Positions 8,077-17,320 of a DNA stretch of 64,000 bases are shown here, piece by piece; position 1 is the first letter of the stretch, and every line of letters begins with the position of its first letter. The notes under the pieces are model-generated. The model saw nothing but the letters and a program-made list of their open reading frames with translations, was not told the origin of the DNA and made no database searches. Source of the stretch: Microbulbifer sp. A4B17 (GTDB taxonomy: Bacteria; Pseudomonadota; Gammaproteobacteria; Pseudomonadales; Cellvibrionaceae); the NCBI RefSeq assembly GCF_003076275.1, contig NZ_CP029064.1, forward strand, positions 4,692,001-4,756,000. Reading direction: 5' to 3'. The position numbers and the translations under genes are program-made.

Positions 8077-9141
8077 CTACTTGATCTGTGGCTCCAATTC
8101 GCCAGCGATGTAGCGTTCGCTCATAACATCGAGGCTAACAGGGCGAATCTTGCTGGCATTACCAGCTGTACCAAACGCCTCATAACGAGCGATACAGATT
8201 TCCTTCATCGCCTGGGTGGCAGCTTTGTAGAACTTGCGCGGATCAAACTCAGATGGATTCTGAGCCAGGAAGCGACGGGTAGCACCGGTAGATGCCAAAC
8301 GCAGATCGGTATCGATATTCACCTTGCGCACGCCATACTTGATTCCCTCACAGATCTGCTCAACAGGAACGCCGTAGGTTTCCGGGATCTCACCACCAAA
8401 CTCATTAATTACTGCCAGCCACTCCTGGGGTACAGAGGAGGAACCGTGCATTACCAGGTGGGTGCCTGGAATACGTGCGTGAATCTCCTTGATACGGTCG
8501 ATTGCCAGGATATCTCCCGTGGGCGGACGAGTGAACTTGTAAGCACCGTGGCTGGTACCACAGGCAATGGCCAAGGCATCTACCTTGGTCTTCTGCACAA
8601 AATCAGCAGCTTCTTCCGGGTCGGTCAACAGCTGGTCGTGAGACAATTTTCCTTCCGCACCAACACCATCTTCCTCTCCCGCCATACCAGTTTCCAGAGA
8701 GCCAAGGCAGCCCAGCTCACCTTCAACAGAAACACCACAGGCATGGGCCATATCCACAGCGCGCTTGGTGACATCCACATTGTACTCGTAAGAGGCCGGG
8801 GTCTTGCCGTCTTCCTCGAGGGACCCGTCCATCATCACAGAACTGAAGCCCAACTGGATAGAACGCTGGCAAACTGCAGGGCTGGTGCCGTGATCCTGGT
8901 GCATAACTACCGGGATCTCAGGGAATTCCTCGATAGCAGCAAGGATAAGGTGGCGCAGGAAAGGGGCACCGGCATATTTGCGCGCGCCCGCAGAAGCCTG
9001 AACGATTACCGGGGAATCGGTCTCTTTGGCCGCTTCCATAATCGCACGCATCTGCTCGAGGTTATTTACGTTAAATGCAGGTACACCGTAGCCATGCTCT
9101 GCGGCATGGTCCAACATTTGGCGCAGGCTGATAAGAGCCAT
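8077..9141 (-). CDS. fba: Class II fructose-1,6-bisphosphate aldolase
   Basis: Zinc-dependent aldolase splitting or forming fructose-1,6-bisphosphate from dihydroxyacetone phosphate and glyceraldehyde-3-phosphate. It is 354 aa, matching the CbbA/Calvin-cycle subtype length. Visible are [10 protein letters not shown] with metal and catalytic residues, the loop [12 protein letters not shown], the zinc His in [16 protein letters not shown] and the phosphate-binding KVNIDTDLR. It lies 90 bp downstream of pgk, the usual glycolytic order, and ends at a strong terminator. The long insert after GCLGSLETG, rich in Gly, Glu and Asp, is normal for this subtype. Confidence 0.97.
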   Translation of the reverse strand: MALISLRQMLDHAAEHGYGVPAFNVNNLEQMRAIMEAAKETDSPVIVQASAGARKYAGAPFLRHLILAAIEEFPEIPVVMHQDHGTSPAVCQRSIQLGFSSVMMDGSLEEDGKTPASYEYNVDVTKRAVDMAHACGVSVEGELGCLGSLETGMAGEEDGVGAEGKLSHDQLLTDPEEAADFVQKTKVDALAIACGTSHGAYKFTRPPTGDILAIDRIKEIHARIPGTHLVMHGSSSVPQEWLAVINEFGGEIPETYGVPVEQICEGIKYGVRKVNIDTDLRLASTGATRRFLAQNPSEFDPRKFYKAATQAMKEICIARYEAFGTAGNASKIRPVSLDVMSERYIAGELEPQIK

Positions 9142-9191
9142 AATTAATTCCTTTCTCGTCTACTCGTAGTATTTGTATTTTTTGCTTTTAT

Positions 9192-9217
9192 GGCCTGCCT
9201 GCAAATTGCGGCAGGCC
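9192..9217 (-). other. Intercistronic hairpin between pgk and fba
   Basis: GGCCTGCC and GGCAGGCC pair perfectly, with two further G-C pairs inside, in the 90-bp gap between pgk and fba. On the transcribed strand an A-rich, not T-rich, sequence follows. It is therefore more likely an mRNA processing or stability element than a terminator. Confidence 0.45.
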
Positions 9218-9231
9218 TTAATTCTCGTTAT

Positions 9232-10395
9232 TCAGTCTTGTGCGCGACTTTCAAGTATCGCGACTGCTGGCAGCTTCTTACCTTCAACATACTCCAGGAA
9301 AGCACCACCACCTGTGGAGATATAGGAAACCTTATCGGCAATACCATACTTATCCACAGCCGCCAGGGTGTCTCCACCACCAGCGATGGAGAAGGCATCA
9401 CTCGCAGCGATAGCTTTGGAAAGATGCTCCGTACCGCCGCCGAACTGGTCAAACTCAAACACACCCACAGGGCCGTTCCAGATAATGGTCTTAGCGCTAC
9501 TGAGGATCTCCTCCAGCTGCTCGGAGGATTTCGGGCCGATATCAAAAATCATATCGTCTTCAGTGACAGCATCTGCATTCTTGGTTTCAGCTGCAGCGGA
9601 TTCGTTGAATTCCTTGCCAGTGACCACATCGGTAGGCAGAGGAATATCACACTTCTGCATCAGGGCTTTAGCGGTATCTACCAGGTCGTGTTCGCACAGG
9701 GATTTGCCCACTGGCTTACCGCTGGCCGCCAGGAAGGTATTGGCAATACCACCACCGACAATCAGCTGATCAACTTTGTCAGCCAGGCTTTCGAGCACGG
9801 TCAATTTTGTGGAAACCTTGGAACCGCCAACAATAGCAACCAACGGGCGCGCCGGTTCAGCCAGGGCCTTCTCCAATGCATCCAGCTCAGCGGCCAGCAG
9901 AGGACCGGCGCAGGCAACCGGTGCAAACTTAGCCACACCGTGAGTGGACGCCTGGGCCCGGTGGGCGGTACCGAAGGCGTCCATCACGAAGATATCGCAC
10001 AACTGGGCATAGGCCTTTGCCAGGGACTCATCGTCCTTCTTTTCACCGCGGTTAAAACGTACATTCTCCAGCAGGGCAACGTCACCATCAGCCAGCTCAA
10101 CGCCATCGCGCCACTCTTTAACCAGCGCCACATCACGACCCAGCAATTCACCCAGGTGCTCAGCCACGGGAGCCAGGGAGAATTCCTCGGCGTATTCGCC
10201 CTCGGTAGGTCGTCCCAAGTGGGACATCAGGAGTACTTTAGCCCCAGCATCAATAGCGGCTTTAATAGTCGGTAGCGCCGCACGGATACGTGCATCGGAA
10301 GTTACACGACCGTCCTTAACCGGTACATTCAGGTCCTCACGGATAAGTAAGCGCTTACCAGCAAGATCGAGATCTGCCATCAGTTTGACCGCCAT
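9232..10395 (-). CDS. pgk: Phosphoglycerate kinase
   Basis: Transfers phosphate between 1,3-bisphosphoglycerate and ADP in glycolysis. 387 aa is the standard bacterial length. Visible are the substrate-binding start [21 protein letters not shown], the basic-patch [10 protein letters not shown], the hinge [10 protein letters not shown], the nucleotide loop WNGPVGVFE and the C-terminal GGGDTLAAV plus [14 protein letters not shown]. It heads a pgk-fba transcription unit read leftward. A gap or epd gene, often upstream in this group, is not present; 600 bp of non-coding sequence lies there instead. Confidence 0.98.
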   Translation of the reverse strand: MAVKLMADLDLAGKRLLIREDLNVPVKDGRVTSDARIRAALPTIKAAIDAGAKVLLMSHLGRPTEGEYAEEFSLAPVAEHLGELLGRDVALVKEWRDGVELADGDVALLENVRFNRGEKKDDESLAKAYAQLCDIFVMDAFGTAHRAQASTHGVAKFAPVACAGPLLAAELDALEKALAEPARPLVAIVGGSKVSTKLTVLESLADKVDQLIVGGGIANTFLAASGKPVGKSLCEHDLVDTAKALMQKCDIPLPTDVVTGKEFNESAAAETKNADAVTEDDMIFDIGPKSSEQLEEILSSAKTIIWNGPVGVFEFDQFGGGTEHLSKAIAASDAFSIAGGGDTLAAVDKYGIADKVSYISTGGGAFLEYVEGKKLPAVAILESRAQD

Positions 10396-10996
10396 TCGCC
10401 AATCCTCTTCTACTTCGATTAACTGAAAAATGTGGGCGGCGATTATATCAACTGGAACCTATCGATGCCGATATTAAAAACAGGGGAAAACGTTGTTATC
10501 ACAACCAATCCACGCATTATTAGCTCAGTTGATACTGTCTTGGGGGTCATAAGTCCAAAGCCGGCCTCACCTTAATTTTATTTAGCTTCAGGGTTAGCGA
10601 GCGATCACTACAACCCAAAGAGACACCTAAAGCCAATTTTACGGTACTTAAGCAAGAATCCTGCCTTCTCACTTATCTGAAAGCTGCCTCAAGCCCATTG
10701 CCTTTCACTTGGTAAATAAAAATCCACTTGAGTAATACAGTACACCTCACAAGCGATAGCAAATTATTGAATAACACCTACAAGAAATCGAAGTGGCAAC
10801 GGTATTGAGTCACCTCAAAAAGTGGGCTGATGATTACCGGTTAATTACACTCAATAACAGGCAGGCACAGCCAAATTGTACTTCCCGCTTCTAAATTGGA
10901 TCGCTAGAATCGCCGCCCCCCTTCCAAAACACATTAATCACAGAGGCTATTTGAAAGTAAAACTGAGGATGGCCAGAAAAAGAGGTAAACAAAACG
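10396..10996. other. Gene-free interval between pgk and globin genes
   Basis: Divergent 600-bp spacer that must hold the promoters for pgk-fba (leftward) and the globin gene (rightward). Stops are frequent in all frames. A 38-codon open stretch near 10775-10885 is protein-like but has no start or family match, and I do not call it. No hairpin with a T-run or recognised operator was found. Confidence 0.5.
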
Positions 10997-11395
10997 ATGC
11001 AACCAACGGATAGTGATATCGTTTTTCAAAGCTATGGACGCTGCTGCAATAAAGAAGAGTTTTTTGTAGACTTTTACGATCGGTTTATGGGTAGCTCTAC
11101 AGATATTCGCCAGCTATTTGCCAATACAGATATGAAGGCTCAACGCCATCTTTTACGCAACGGTATAATGCAACTTGTGCTTCACTCTCGCGGTATGCCA
11201 GATACCAAGCTGCGCGCTCTGGGCAAAAGTCACGATCGCAATGGCTATAATATCCGCCCGGAATGGTATCGCCTCTGGCTCGATGCCCTGCTTGCCACTC
11301 TCAGGCAACACGATGAGGAATACTCTTCAGAAATTGAAGCTGCCTGGAACCGCGCAATTTTGCCAGGTATTGAAATCATACGGCAAGCGTATTAA
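10997..11395 (+). CDS. Single-domain globin
   Basis: Globin-fold haem protein of 132 aa. The family pattern is visible: a B-C helix region FFVDFYDRFMGSS, DIRQLFANTDMKAQ, then LRALGKSHDRNGYNI where the His is the candidate proximal (F8) ligand, and the H helix around EAAWNRAILPGIEII. Such small bacterial globins bind O2 or NO or act as sensors; the role here is not evident from neighbours. It starts at ATG after AAAGAGG, stands alone and is followed by a long AT-rich stretch. Family call is good, subgroup uncertain. Confidence 0.75.
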   Translation: MQPTDSDIVFQSYGRCCNKEEFFVDFYDRFMGSSTDIRQLFANTDMKAQRHLLRNGIMQLVLHSRGMPDTKLRALGKSHDRNGYNIRPEWYRLWLDALLATLRQHDEEYSSEIEAAWNRAILPGIEIIRQAY

Positions 11396-12827
11396 TTCCT
11401 ACGGCTCCATGAAAATATAACTGAAGGAAACTCTAAACAACTCCATGATGCCTATAGCTTGAAGAGCGGTGCATATTTAAGGAGTGGCTTCTAAGGGATG
11501 TCAAGACCTTTCAAGAAGTCACACCGCAGAGTGTGAATCGCTTCGTCAGCCGCGCAGATATGTTACGGAGTTATTCAGAGGCTCCTTGAGTTTAAATTTG
11601 CTAAGCCCCAAACTCGCTCTTTCTGGCCGTGCTTTCCACCAATTTATTCGTACGGCCATACCGAGTATCTATTATCAGAATAGTGCTCCCCCTCCCAGAT
11701 TTCATTAATAGCTTAAAAGCTCATTCATAGCTATCCCACAAAAGTAAATGTAGCTATTGTAGAGATGCTTCTCCCTAATAAAGCATCAAAAATAAATTTT
11801 TCATAATATGATTAATATCATAAAATAAATATGCAAACAGATATTTTTAGAAAAATAAAAATAAAAATATAAGGATTCATCAACAAGCTTTAGCAAGGCA
11901 ATGTCAAACCTCACTGCTGGTAGCAGTATTTTATCCAGGTATTAATTTACATTCATATCAAATGAAAAATGCTAGACTCCCAGAGTAAGTGGCGCACGTT
12001 TACACATAAGAATCCAGTTAGCCCAATAATTTTTTTACCGAATAAATATGCAACCCCAAAAAGTATTGCAAAAAACCAAAGAAAAGCATACCAACGAGAT
12101 ACCCGGTCGATCCGATCTGTATCCGAGGCTTATCGAACAAGATAACTTATGAAAGATCTCTAGGTTATATAGAAGGTTAAGCGCATTAAGATCGGAAAGT
12201 TAACTTGGATTAAACTCATTTGCCGACTCTTGATAATTTTACAGAAGACAATTTCACATAGGTTATAACTGGAGATAAAAGTAAGATAAGAGAAAAAATA
12301 CTTGACCTTAAACTGAGCCTGCAACTGAAATTACAATTAAAGATAGCCCAAATAATGTACCCGAAAAATGCATTTTAACTACTATTGAAAGTGGGGCATC
12401 GAATTGATGCTCAATTAATTGCTCCCTAAATTCATCCAGTTGTTCATCCTTTATAAGCTACCAAACTATCTATAACTTAAAAATTGTTGATCCAGTTCAC
12501 ACTATCAAGTGGGCGAGAATTATCTGAAAACTTCCTCCCCACCAAAATCCCGAAAAAAATTCAACCTAAGAAAGACGCAATAGCAAAATCAGAAAGACAA
12601 ATAACAAACCCAGATGGTTAAAATACTCCTAAAAAACTTAAAAAAATAGCAAAAATAAAATCCCTCAATAAAATTTTTAAAAATTTACCAGTGAAATGCT
12701 TATTCATACGACACAAAAATCCTGATAAATTCCTCAAATCGACGCATTAGAAAAAAACCAACAATCAAAATAACTTAAAAATGTCGATAGAAGAAATAAT
12801 AAGCAATTAAACTTCCAGGAGTCTCCA
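11396..12827. other. AT-rich gene-free interval before the subtilase gene
   Basis: About 1.4 kb with stops in every frame. The part after 11750 is markedly A+T-rich compared with both flanking genes. Short open frames (for example 11484-11708) resemble no known protein and lack a good ribosome site. It may contain the upstream control region of the protease, or be a remnant of an older insertion. I saw no direct repeats, insertion-sequence ends or tRNA. Confidence 0.5.
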
Positions 12828-14330
12828 ATGAAAAAAACACTCTCTATTTTTGCTGCCAGTGTATTAGCCTTAGCCGTATCCGGTAATGCTACTGCTGAGG
12901 ACAAACGTTATATCGTGACTTTCAAGCAGGGAAAGGGTGAGTCAGTTAAGTCCTTTATGAAGAAGAGGGGCGGACGCCAGGCTCTTGAAATACGTCGGCA
13001 GAATGCGATGGCTGCACATATGTCCACAGCTACCCTAAAGGAGATGCGTTCCAATCCGGATGTTGCTTTTATTGAAGAAGACGTTAAACGTTATCCGATG
13101 TCTCAGGAAACTCCCTATGGAATCACCATGGTGCAGGCAGATCAGCTAGGTGACACTCAGGCCGGCAATCGCACCGTTTGTATTATTGACTCCGGCTACG
13201 ATCTTGTACACGAGGATCTATCCGGCAACGCCGTTACCGGCACCAGCGATCCCAGCGGCGCAGGTAACTGGTATGAAGATCAAAGTGGTCACGGCACCCA
13301 TGTGGCCGGCACTATCGCTGCAATGAATAATAGCACTGGTGTCGTGGGCGTGATGCCCAGCAGTAATATTAATCTGCATATTGTAAAAGTATTTGACGGC
13401 GATGGCTGGGCCTACTCCTCCTCCCTGATGGCAGCTGCGGAGGTTTGTGCCGACAACGGTGCCAACATAATCAATATGAGCCTGGGCGGTGAAAGTGCCA
13501 ACTTCCTCGAAAGACGCACCTTTAACAACCTGGATCGCCAGGGAATCCTGTCTATCGCTGCAGCCGGAAACGACGGCAACACTGCGCACTCCTACCCAGC
13601 CTCTTACTCCTCCGTTGTATCCGTCGGCGCTATCGATAGCGATAAGGCTATCTGGTCCTCTTCCCAGCAGACTGACCAGGTAGAGCTCTCGGCTCCCGGT
13701 GTGCAGGTTCTATCTTCAGTTCCCACCGACACAGGCAGGATTTCTTACTTGACCGTCGACAGTGTTGACATCGAATCAGCTCCGATAGACGGCACTCCAG
13801 CTGGCGCAATCACCGGTTCAATGGAGGACTGCGGTACAGCTGAATCCGCTTGTACCAGTGCAGCAGGCAAGATCTGCCTGATTGCACGAGGCAATATCAG
13901 TTTTGCTGAGAAGGTTTTAAATTGTGAGTCCGGCGGTGGTATCGGAGCGATTATTTACAACAATGAAGAGGGCTTACTCTCCAGCGCAACCCTGAGCGAT
14001 ACTGTAACCACTATTCCCTCGGTTGGTATTTCTGACACTGATGGTGCAACTCTGCTCACACAGCTAAGTGCCAGCGTAGATTTGGAAAATGAGGCTACAA
14101 GCTACGAATATTTCAATGGCACTTCCATGGCTACCCCACACGTTGCCGGTGTTGCCGCCTTGGTATGGAGCCATTTCCCCAACTGTAGCAATACAGAGAT
14201 CCGCAATGCCCTGACCGCTACAGCTGAAGACCTCGGTGATGCTGGCAGAGACAACGCCTACGGCTACGGCCTGGTGCAAGCAAAAGCAGCTTATGACTAT
14301 TTGGATACCTACGGCTGCTCCGGCTCCTGA
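12828..14330 (+). CDS. Secreted subtilisin-family serine protease (S8) with PA insert
   Basis: Secreted endopeptidase, 500 aa. A signal peptide (about 23 residues, cleavage after ATA) is followed by an I9-type propeptide inhibitor (about 27-88) and the S8 catalytic domain. The triad is Asp121 in CIIDSGYD, His155 in SGHGTHVAG and Ser433 in GTSMATPHVAG; the oxyanion Asn is in AAAGNDGN. A protease-associated (PA) domain is inserted at about 310-415, recognisable by the Cys pair and IARGNISFAEKV. There is no C-terminal PPC or P domain. Start is ATG with AGGAG 7 bp upstream. It is likely a nutrient-scavenging protease, monocistronic. Confidence 0.93.
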   Translation: MKKTLSIFAASVLALAVSGNATAEDKRYIVTFKQGKGESVKSFMKKRGGRQALEIRRQNAMAAHMSTATLKEMRSNPDVAFIEEDVKRYPMSQETPYGITMVQADQLGDTQAGNRTVCIIDSGYDLVHEDLSGNAVTGTSDPSGAGNWYEDQSGHGTHVAGTIAAMNNSTGVVGVMPSSNINLHIVKVFDGDGWAYSSSLMAAAEVCADNGANIINMSLGGESANFLERRTFNNLDRQGILSIAAAGNDGNTAHSYPASYSSVVSVGAIDSDKAIWSSSQQTDQVELSAPGVQVLSSVPTDTGRISYLTVDSVDIESAPIDGTPAGAITGSMEDCGTAESACTSAAGKICLIARGNISFAEKVLNCESGGGIGAIIYNNEEGLLSSATLSDTVTTIPSVGISDTDGATLLTQLSASVDLENEATSYEYFNGTSMATPHVAGVAALVWSHFPNCSNTEIRNALTATAEDLGDAGRDNAYGYGLVQAKAAYDYLDTYGCSGS

Positions 14331-14361
14331 TCCAACTCGGGTTAACTAGAGCTTGAATAGG

Positions 14362-14384
14362 AAAGGGGAGCAAAGCTCCCCTTT
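14362..14384. terminator. Bidirectional terminator between subtilase and LysR genes
   Basis: AAAGGGGAGC and GCTCCCCTTT form a 10-bp perfect stem with an AAA loop. It lies between two convergent genes and has A/T-rich flanks on both sides, so it can serve both. Confidence 0.8.
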
Positions 14385-14422
14385 CCTTTATCAGAACAGA
14401 CAAATAATTTGCTTGAAGATTT

Positions 14423-15385
14423 TTAAGGGCTCAGCAGTGTCTCCGCCCCGGTACTGATATCTTCCTCAGAAAGTATACCTTCCACGAACAACTTCTTTAG
14501 CACCTCCGAACACCGATCTCTTATGGTATCCCGAACTAATCGTACCGTCGGCGTTATCGACTGCCTGCCCGGTGATACCAACCACAGCTCTGTCGCCTTG
14601 GGTTTATAGCCACGCATAGTGGCCACCACCCGACCAGCAAGTAGATCCGCAGACATATCCAGGCAGGACTTGATTGCAAGACCATATCCAGATGTACACC
14701 AACGTCGCACCAGATCACCATCATTGGACGACCGATTCCCTGACATGCGTACCTTATAAATCTCCTCGCCCTTAAAAAACTCCCAATTATTGTGCACAAT
14801 CTCGTGAAGTTGATAAAAAAGGCCATTATGTGCGGAGAGATCCTCCGGTGTTTGCGGGGAACCCTTTTCCTCCAAGTAGGCCGGGGTTGCACACAATAAA
14901 CGGGGCACCTCACAAATCTTAAAACCATATAGGTTGGCATCCGCCGGGGGTCCGTAGCGCAACGCGATATCCACAGGATCCCGGTAAAAGTCCACTTGGC
15001 TATCACTGATATTCACTCTCAGACTCAGCCCCGGGTGCTCCTGTAACAATTGATCGAGCCAGGGAGTTACGAGGTTCCTTCCCAGGTCCGAGGATGCACC
15101 TATGCGAAGCTCACCATCTATCTGGCCACTGTCTTCCTTGAGGTTTTGCCGGGCGAGGTCCAGAGTCAGAAGAGCCTCCTCACATTTGGGAATAAACCTT
15201 TCCCCAGCACTGGATAGCCGCAGTTGCCGCGTAGTGCGAATAAACAAATCTGCCCCCAGCGCGCTCTCCACACGCTTGATTGCTGCACTTGCAGTTGCGG
15301 TGCGCAAATCGAGACTGGCGGCGGCCGCAGTGATACTGCGAAGCTCAGCCACTTTAAGAATGACCCTCAAGTCTTCAAGCTGCAT
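14423..15385 (-). CDS. LysR-family transcriptional regulator
   Basis: DNA-binding regulator of about 320 aa. The N-terminal winged HTH is visible (LEDLRVILKVAELRSITAAA, then TATASAAIKRVESALGADLF and RLSSAGERF), followed by a periplasmic-binding-like effector domain. I choose ATG at 15385 (MQLEDL), the standard LysR start; an upstream ATG at 15415 would add ten unusual residues. It is divergent from the small monooxygenase gene at 15587, the usual arrangement of a LysR regulator and its target. A 12-bp palindrome in the gap is a candidate operator. Effector unknown. Confidence 0.92.
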   Translation of the reverse strand: MQLEDLRVILKVAELRSITAAAASLDLRTATASAAIKRVESALGADLFIRTTRQLRLSSAGERFIPKCEEALLTLDLARQNLKEDSGQIDGELRIGASSDLGRNLVTPWLDQLLQEHPGLSLRVNISDSQVDFYRDPVDIALRYGPPADANLYGFKICEVPRLLCATPAYLEEKGSPQTPEDLSAHNGLFYQLHEIVHNNWEFFKGEEIYKVRMSGNRSSNDGDLVRRWCTSGYGLAIKSCLDMSADLLAGRVVATMRGYKPKATELWLVSPGRQSITPTVRLVRDTIRDRCSEVLKKLFVEGILSEEDISTGAETLLSP

Positions 15386-15441
15386 ATTTTCAATATGTTT
15401 TTGATAAAGATTCAAAGATTATAGTGTTTCTAGCGATGCAA

Positions 15442-15453
15442 TCTAGATCTAGA
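15442..15453. promoter_or_regulatory. 12-bp palindrome TCTAGATCTAGA in LysR divergent region
   Basis: Perfect palindrome 57 bp upstream of the preferred LysR start and 134 bp upstream of the monooxygenase start. Position and symmetry suit an operator for the divergent regulator. It lacks the common T-N11-A spacing centre and is only a candidate. Confidence 0.35.
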
Positions 15454-15586
15454 ATGACCTCATCAGCTCGACATCTCAGTCCTTACTCAGGAGACAGCTG
15501 AGCTGTTCACTAGGTCTCCTCTGAAAGGATCAAGGAAAAGAGTACAAACCTTAATCCAACACATATCGAAACAAATAGGTGTTCTC

Positions 15587-15880
15587 ATGAGCAGGCTCAC
15601 TATCGTTGCCAATATTAAAGCCAAGGCCGACAAAATTGACCTGGTGAAATCTGAACTGTTAAAACTCATTGATACAACACGAGCAGAAACTGGTTGCATT
15701 AATTACAACCTTCATCAAGACAATGACAATCCTGCACACTTCCTGTTTTATGAAAATTGGGAAACTCGCGATCTGTGGCAAACCCACATGAACAATAAGC
15801 ACCTGGAAGACTATATGAAAGCAACCGAGGGTGCCGTTGAAGAGTTTGTATTGAATGAAATGACCGAGATTGATAACTAA
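15587..15880 (+). CDS. Antibiotic biosynthesis monooxygenase (ABM)-domain protein, YgiN-like
   Basis: Small ferredoxin-like-fold protein, 97 aa, of the putative quinol monooxygenase group. Typical features are LTIVANIKAKADKIDLVKSE, the TRAETGCINYNLHQDNDNP loop, FLFYENWETRDLWQTHMN and the closing His/Leu strand. Proteins of this kind form dimers and act without cofactor on quinones or aromatic compounds, or as detoxifying partners. The divergent LysR gene likely controls it in response to a small aromatic. No signal peptide; cytoplasmic. Confidence 0.88.
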   Translation: MSRLTIVANIKAKADKIDLVKSELLKLIDTTRAETGCINYNLHQDNDNPAHFLFYENWETRDLWQTHMNNKHLEDYMKATEGAVEEFVLNEMTEIDN

Positions 15881-15887
15881 TCTATCC

Positions 15888-15923
15888 CGGTGTGTTATCC
15901 AGGTTCCCGCCTGGATAACACCG
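15888..15923 (+). terminator. Long hairpin after the ABM gene
   Basis: CGGTGT(GT)TATCCAGG-like left arm pairs with CCTGGATAACACCG, 14 bp with a 2-nt bulge, just after the stop codon at 15880. No T-run follows. The rest of the 317-bp gap to 16197 shows nothing else clear apart from promoter room for the next operon. Confidence 0.5.
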
Positions 15924-16197
15924 AGCTAATAAATACACTTCTTCAAAGGGCTTTCCCGGTAAATTAAGCGTAAAAGCCCTTCGGCGGAGCAACTCTTCGT
16001 CTAGAGCTATTCCCTGATAGCAACCCAGCCAAATAAAACACTAATCAACAAGTCCGGATTGCCAATTAAGGTTGATAATCACCTGTGAATTCATCTGTCG
16101 GTTTATCTGGGTCGGTCATCCTTTGCACTCAATCAGGCCCTATGCTTAAATTATTCCATTAACAGTCACTAATAAACATAATTAGCCTGAAGGATTT

Positions 16198-16428
16198 ATG
16201 GAACTGGAATTTTTAACGGCAACCCTGTTTAACCTGGGAATTAACCTGATTTATACGCTGCTAGCGTTATTTATTGGCATCACCGCACTGATTACTATTG
16301 ATAAAAAACTACTTCGCTCAGTAGATATTGAAGGCGAACTAAAAAATGGCAATATCGCCGTATCTATATTTGCATCGACCATATTAATATTTGTTGCCAT
16401 CATTATTTCGTTTGGCCTCAAGGGGTAA
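16198..16428 (+). CDS. DUF350 small membrane protein
   Basis: 76-aa protein with two membrane helices (about 10-32 and 50-72) separated by the DUF350 signature LLRSVDIEGELKNGNIAVSI. Function of DUF350 is not established; in other genomes it accompanies membrane or envelope enzymes. Here it is followed after 4 bp by a transglutaminase-like gene and the two look like one operon. DUF350 proteins often carry two or more copies of the motif; this one has a single copy. Confidence 0.8.
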   Translation: MELEFLTATLFNLGINLIYTLLALFIGITALITIDKKLLRSVDIEGELKNGNIAVSIFASTILIFVAIIISFGLKG

Positions 16429-16432
16429 CAGC

Positions 16433-17269
16433 ATGCGTAAGTGGCTGGCTATAACACTGATACTTTCCCTCGCACTGATCACCCCTGAACTTGTACGGCG
16501 AGCTAATACACAGGAGCCGCCAACGAAAAGTACACTGGAAATCCCCCTTTCCGATAATTTACGGAGCTTTGGTAGCAGTGGCAGTCAGTTAGCCAGTACT
16601 GTGGACTCACAACAAGGTGTCGTGCGAGTGGTGGGTACCCGCTATCCACTGGAGGAGAAAATCATCCAGCAAGTGGTCGACAAGCGATCACTGGAAGAGA
16701 GTGCTCATGTCTCAGTGTGGAACTGGCAGGGAATTGAGGCTGCGACAGCTTCCGCCCGGGGACTGGACCAGCAACACCACTTTGCCAATAGCTACCTGGT
16801 GGGGTTCAAGCCCTTTAAAACCCAACAGCTTTGGGTGCCCCTTTATACACTGGCTATAAATAAAGAGTACCAATACGATCACCTGCAATACGCCGGTTTG
16901 TCAGACATTTGGCAAACATCCCGGCAGGCCTATTACCAAAAGCGTGGTGACTGTGAAGACCACGCTATTTTGCTGGCAGATTGGCTTATCGAGTTGGGAG
17001 TTGATGCGCGGGTGGCACTCGGAACCCATAAAGGTCAGGGTCACGCCTGGGTAGTGGCCATCTTGAACGATCAGGAATACCTGCTAGAGGCAACCAGCAA
17101 ACGCCGCCAGACCAGCTGGCAAGCCATGCCCCTGGCAGCACTGGCGGAGGGTTACGATGCGGAATTTCAGTTTAACCGCCATTTTTTCTGGGCGAAGAAA
17201 AATCCAACACCCACTCGACAATACCGAGGCAATCACTGGGTAAAAAAGTCCCAGTTTATTCGCGGTTAA
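16433..17269 (+). CDS. Secreted transglutaminase-like cysteine peptidase
   Basis: 278 aa counted from ATG at 16433, which starts a signal sequence (MRKWLAITLILSLALI). The transglutaminase-like core is visible: catalytic Cys in QKRGDCEDHAILLADWL, His in KGQGHAWVVAIL and acid in EYLLEATSKRR. Such periplasmic enzymes act as proteases or cross-link/deamidate proteins. The neighbouring DUF350 gene is probably co-transcribed. An upstream start at 16391 lies inside the DUF350 gene and is unlikely. Confidence 0.82.
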   Translation: MRKWLAITLILSLALITPELVRRANTQEPPTKSTLEIPLSDNLRSFGSSGSQLASTVDSQQGVVRVVGTRYPLEEKIIQQVVDKRSLEESAHVSVWNWQGIEAATASARGLDQQHHFANSYLVGFKPFKTQQLWVPLYTLAINKEYQYDHLQYAGLSDIWQTSRQAYYQKRGDCEDHAILLADWLIELGVDARVALGTHKGQGHAWVVAILNDQEYLLEATSKRRQTSWQAMPLAALAEGYDAEFQFNRHFFWAKKNPTPTRQYRGNHWVKKSQFIRG

Positions 17270-17274
17270 TGCCC

Positions 17275-17307
17275 AAAGGGGGTGAACGTTTACTGCCCAC
17301 CCCCTTT
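17275..17307. terminator. Bidirectional terminator, convergent genes
   Basis: AAAGGGGGTG pairs with CACCCCCTTT (10 bp) across a 13-nt loop, directly after the transglutaminase-like gene and 14 bp before the end of the convergent metalloprotease gene. T-runs occur on both strands. Confidence 0.75.
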
Positions 17308-17320
17308 TATCCATTTCAAA

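Noticed and set aside
8446..9147. Plus-strand frame opposite fba (233 codons)
   Set aside because: Antisense shadow of the aldolase gene, no domain.
9190..10275. Long plus-strand frame opposite pgk (361 codons)
   Set aside because: Antisense to a certain pgk gene; composition typical of a reverse-complement shadow and no recognisable domain.
10775..10885. Short protein-like stretch with EVATVLSHLKKWADDYRL
   Set aside because: Preceded by a stop, lacks a start codon and ribosome site, and no family could be assigned.
11484..11708. 74-codon open frame in the AT-rich interval
   Set aside because: No ribosome site, no family, Pro/Arg/Ser-rich and isolated.
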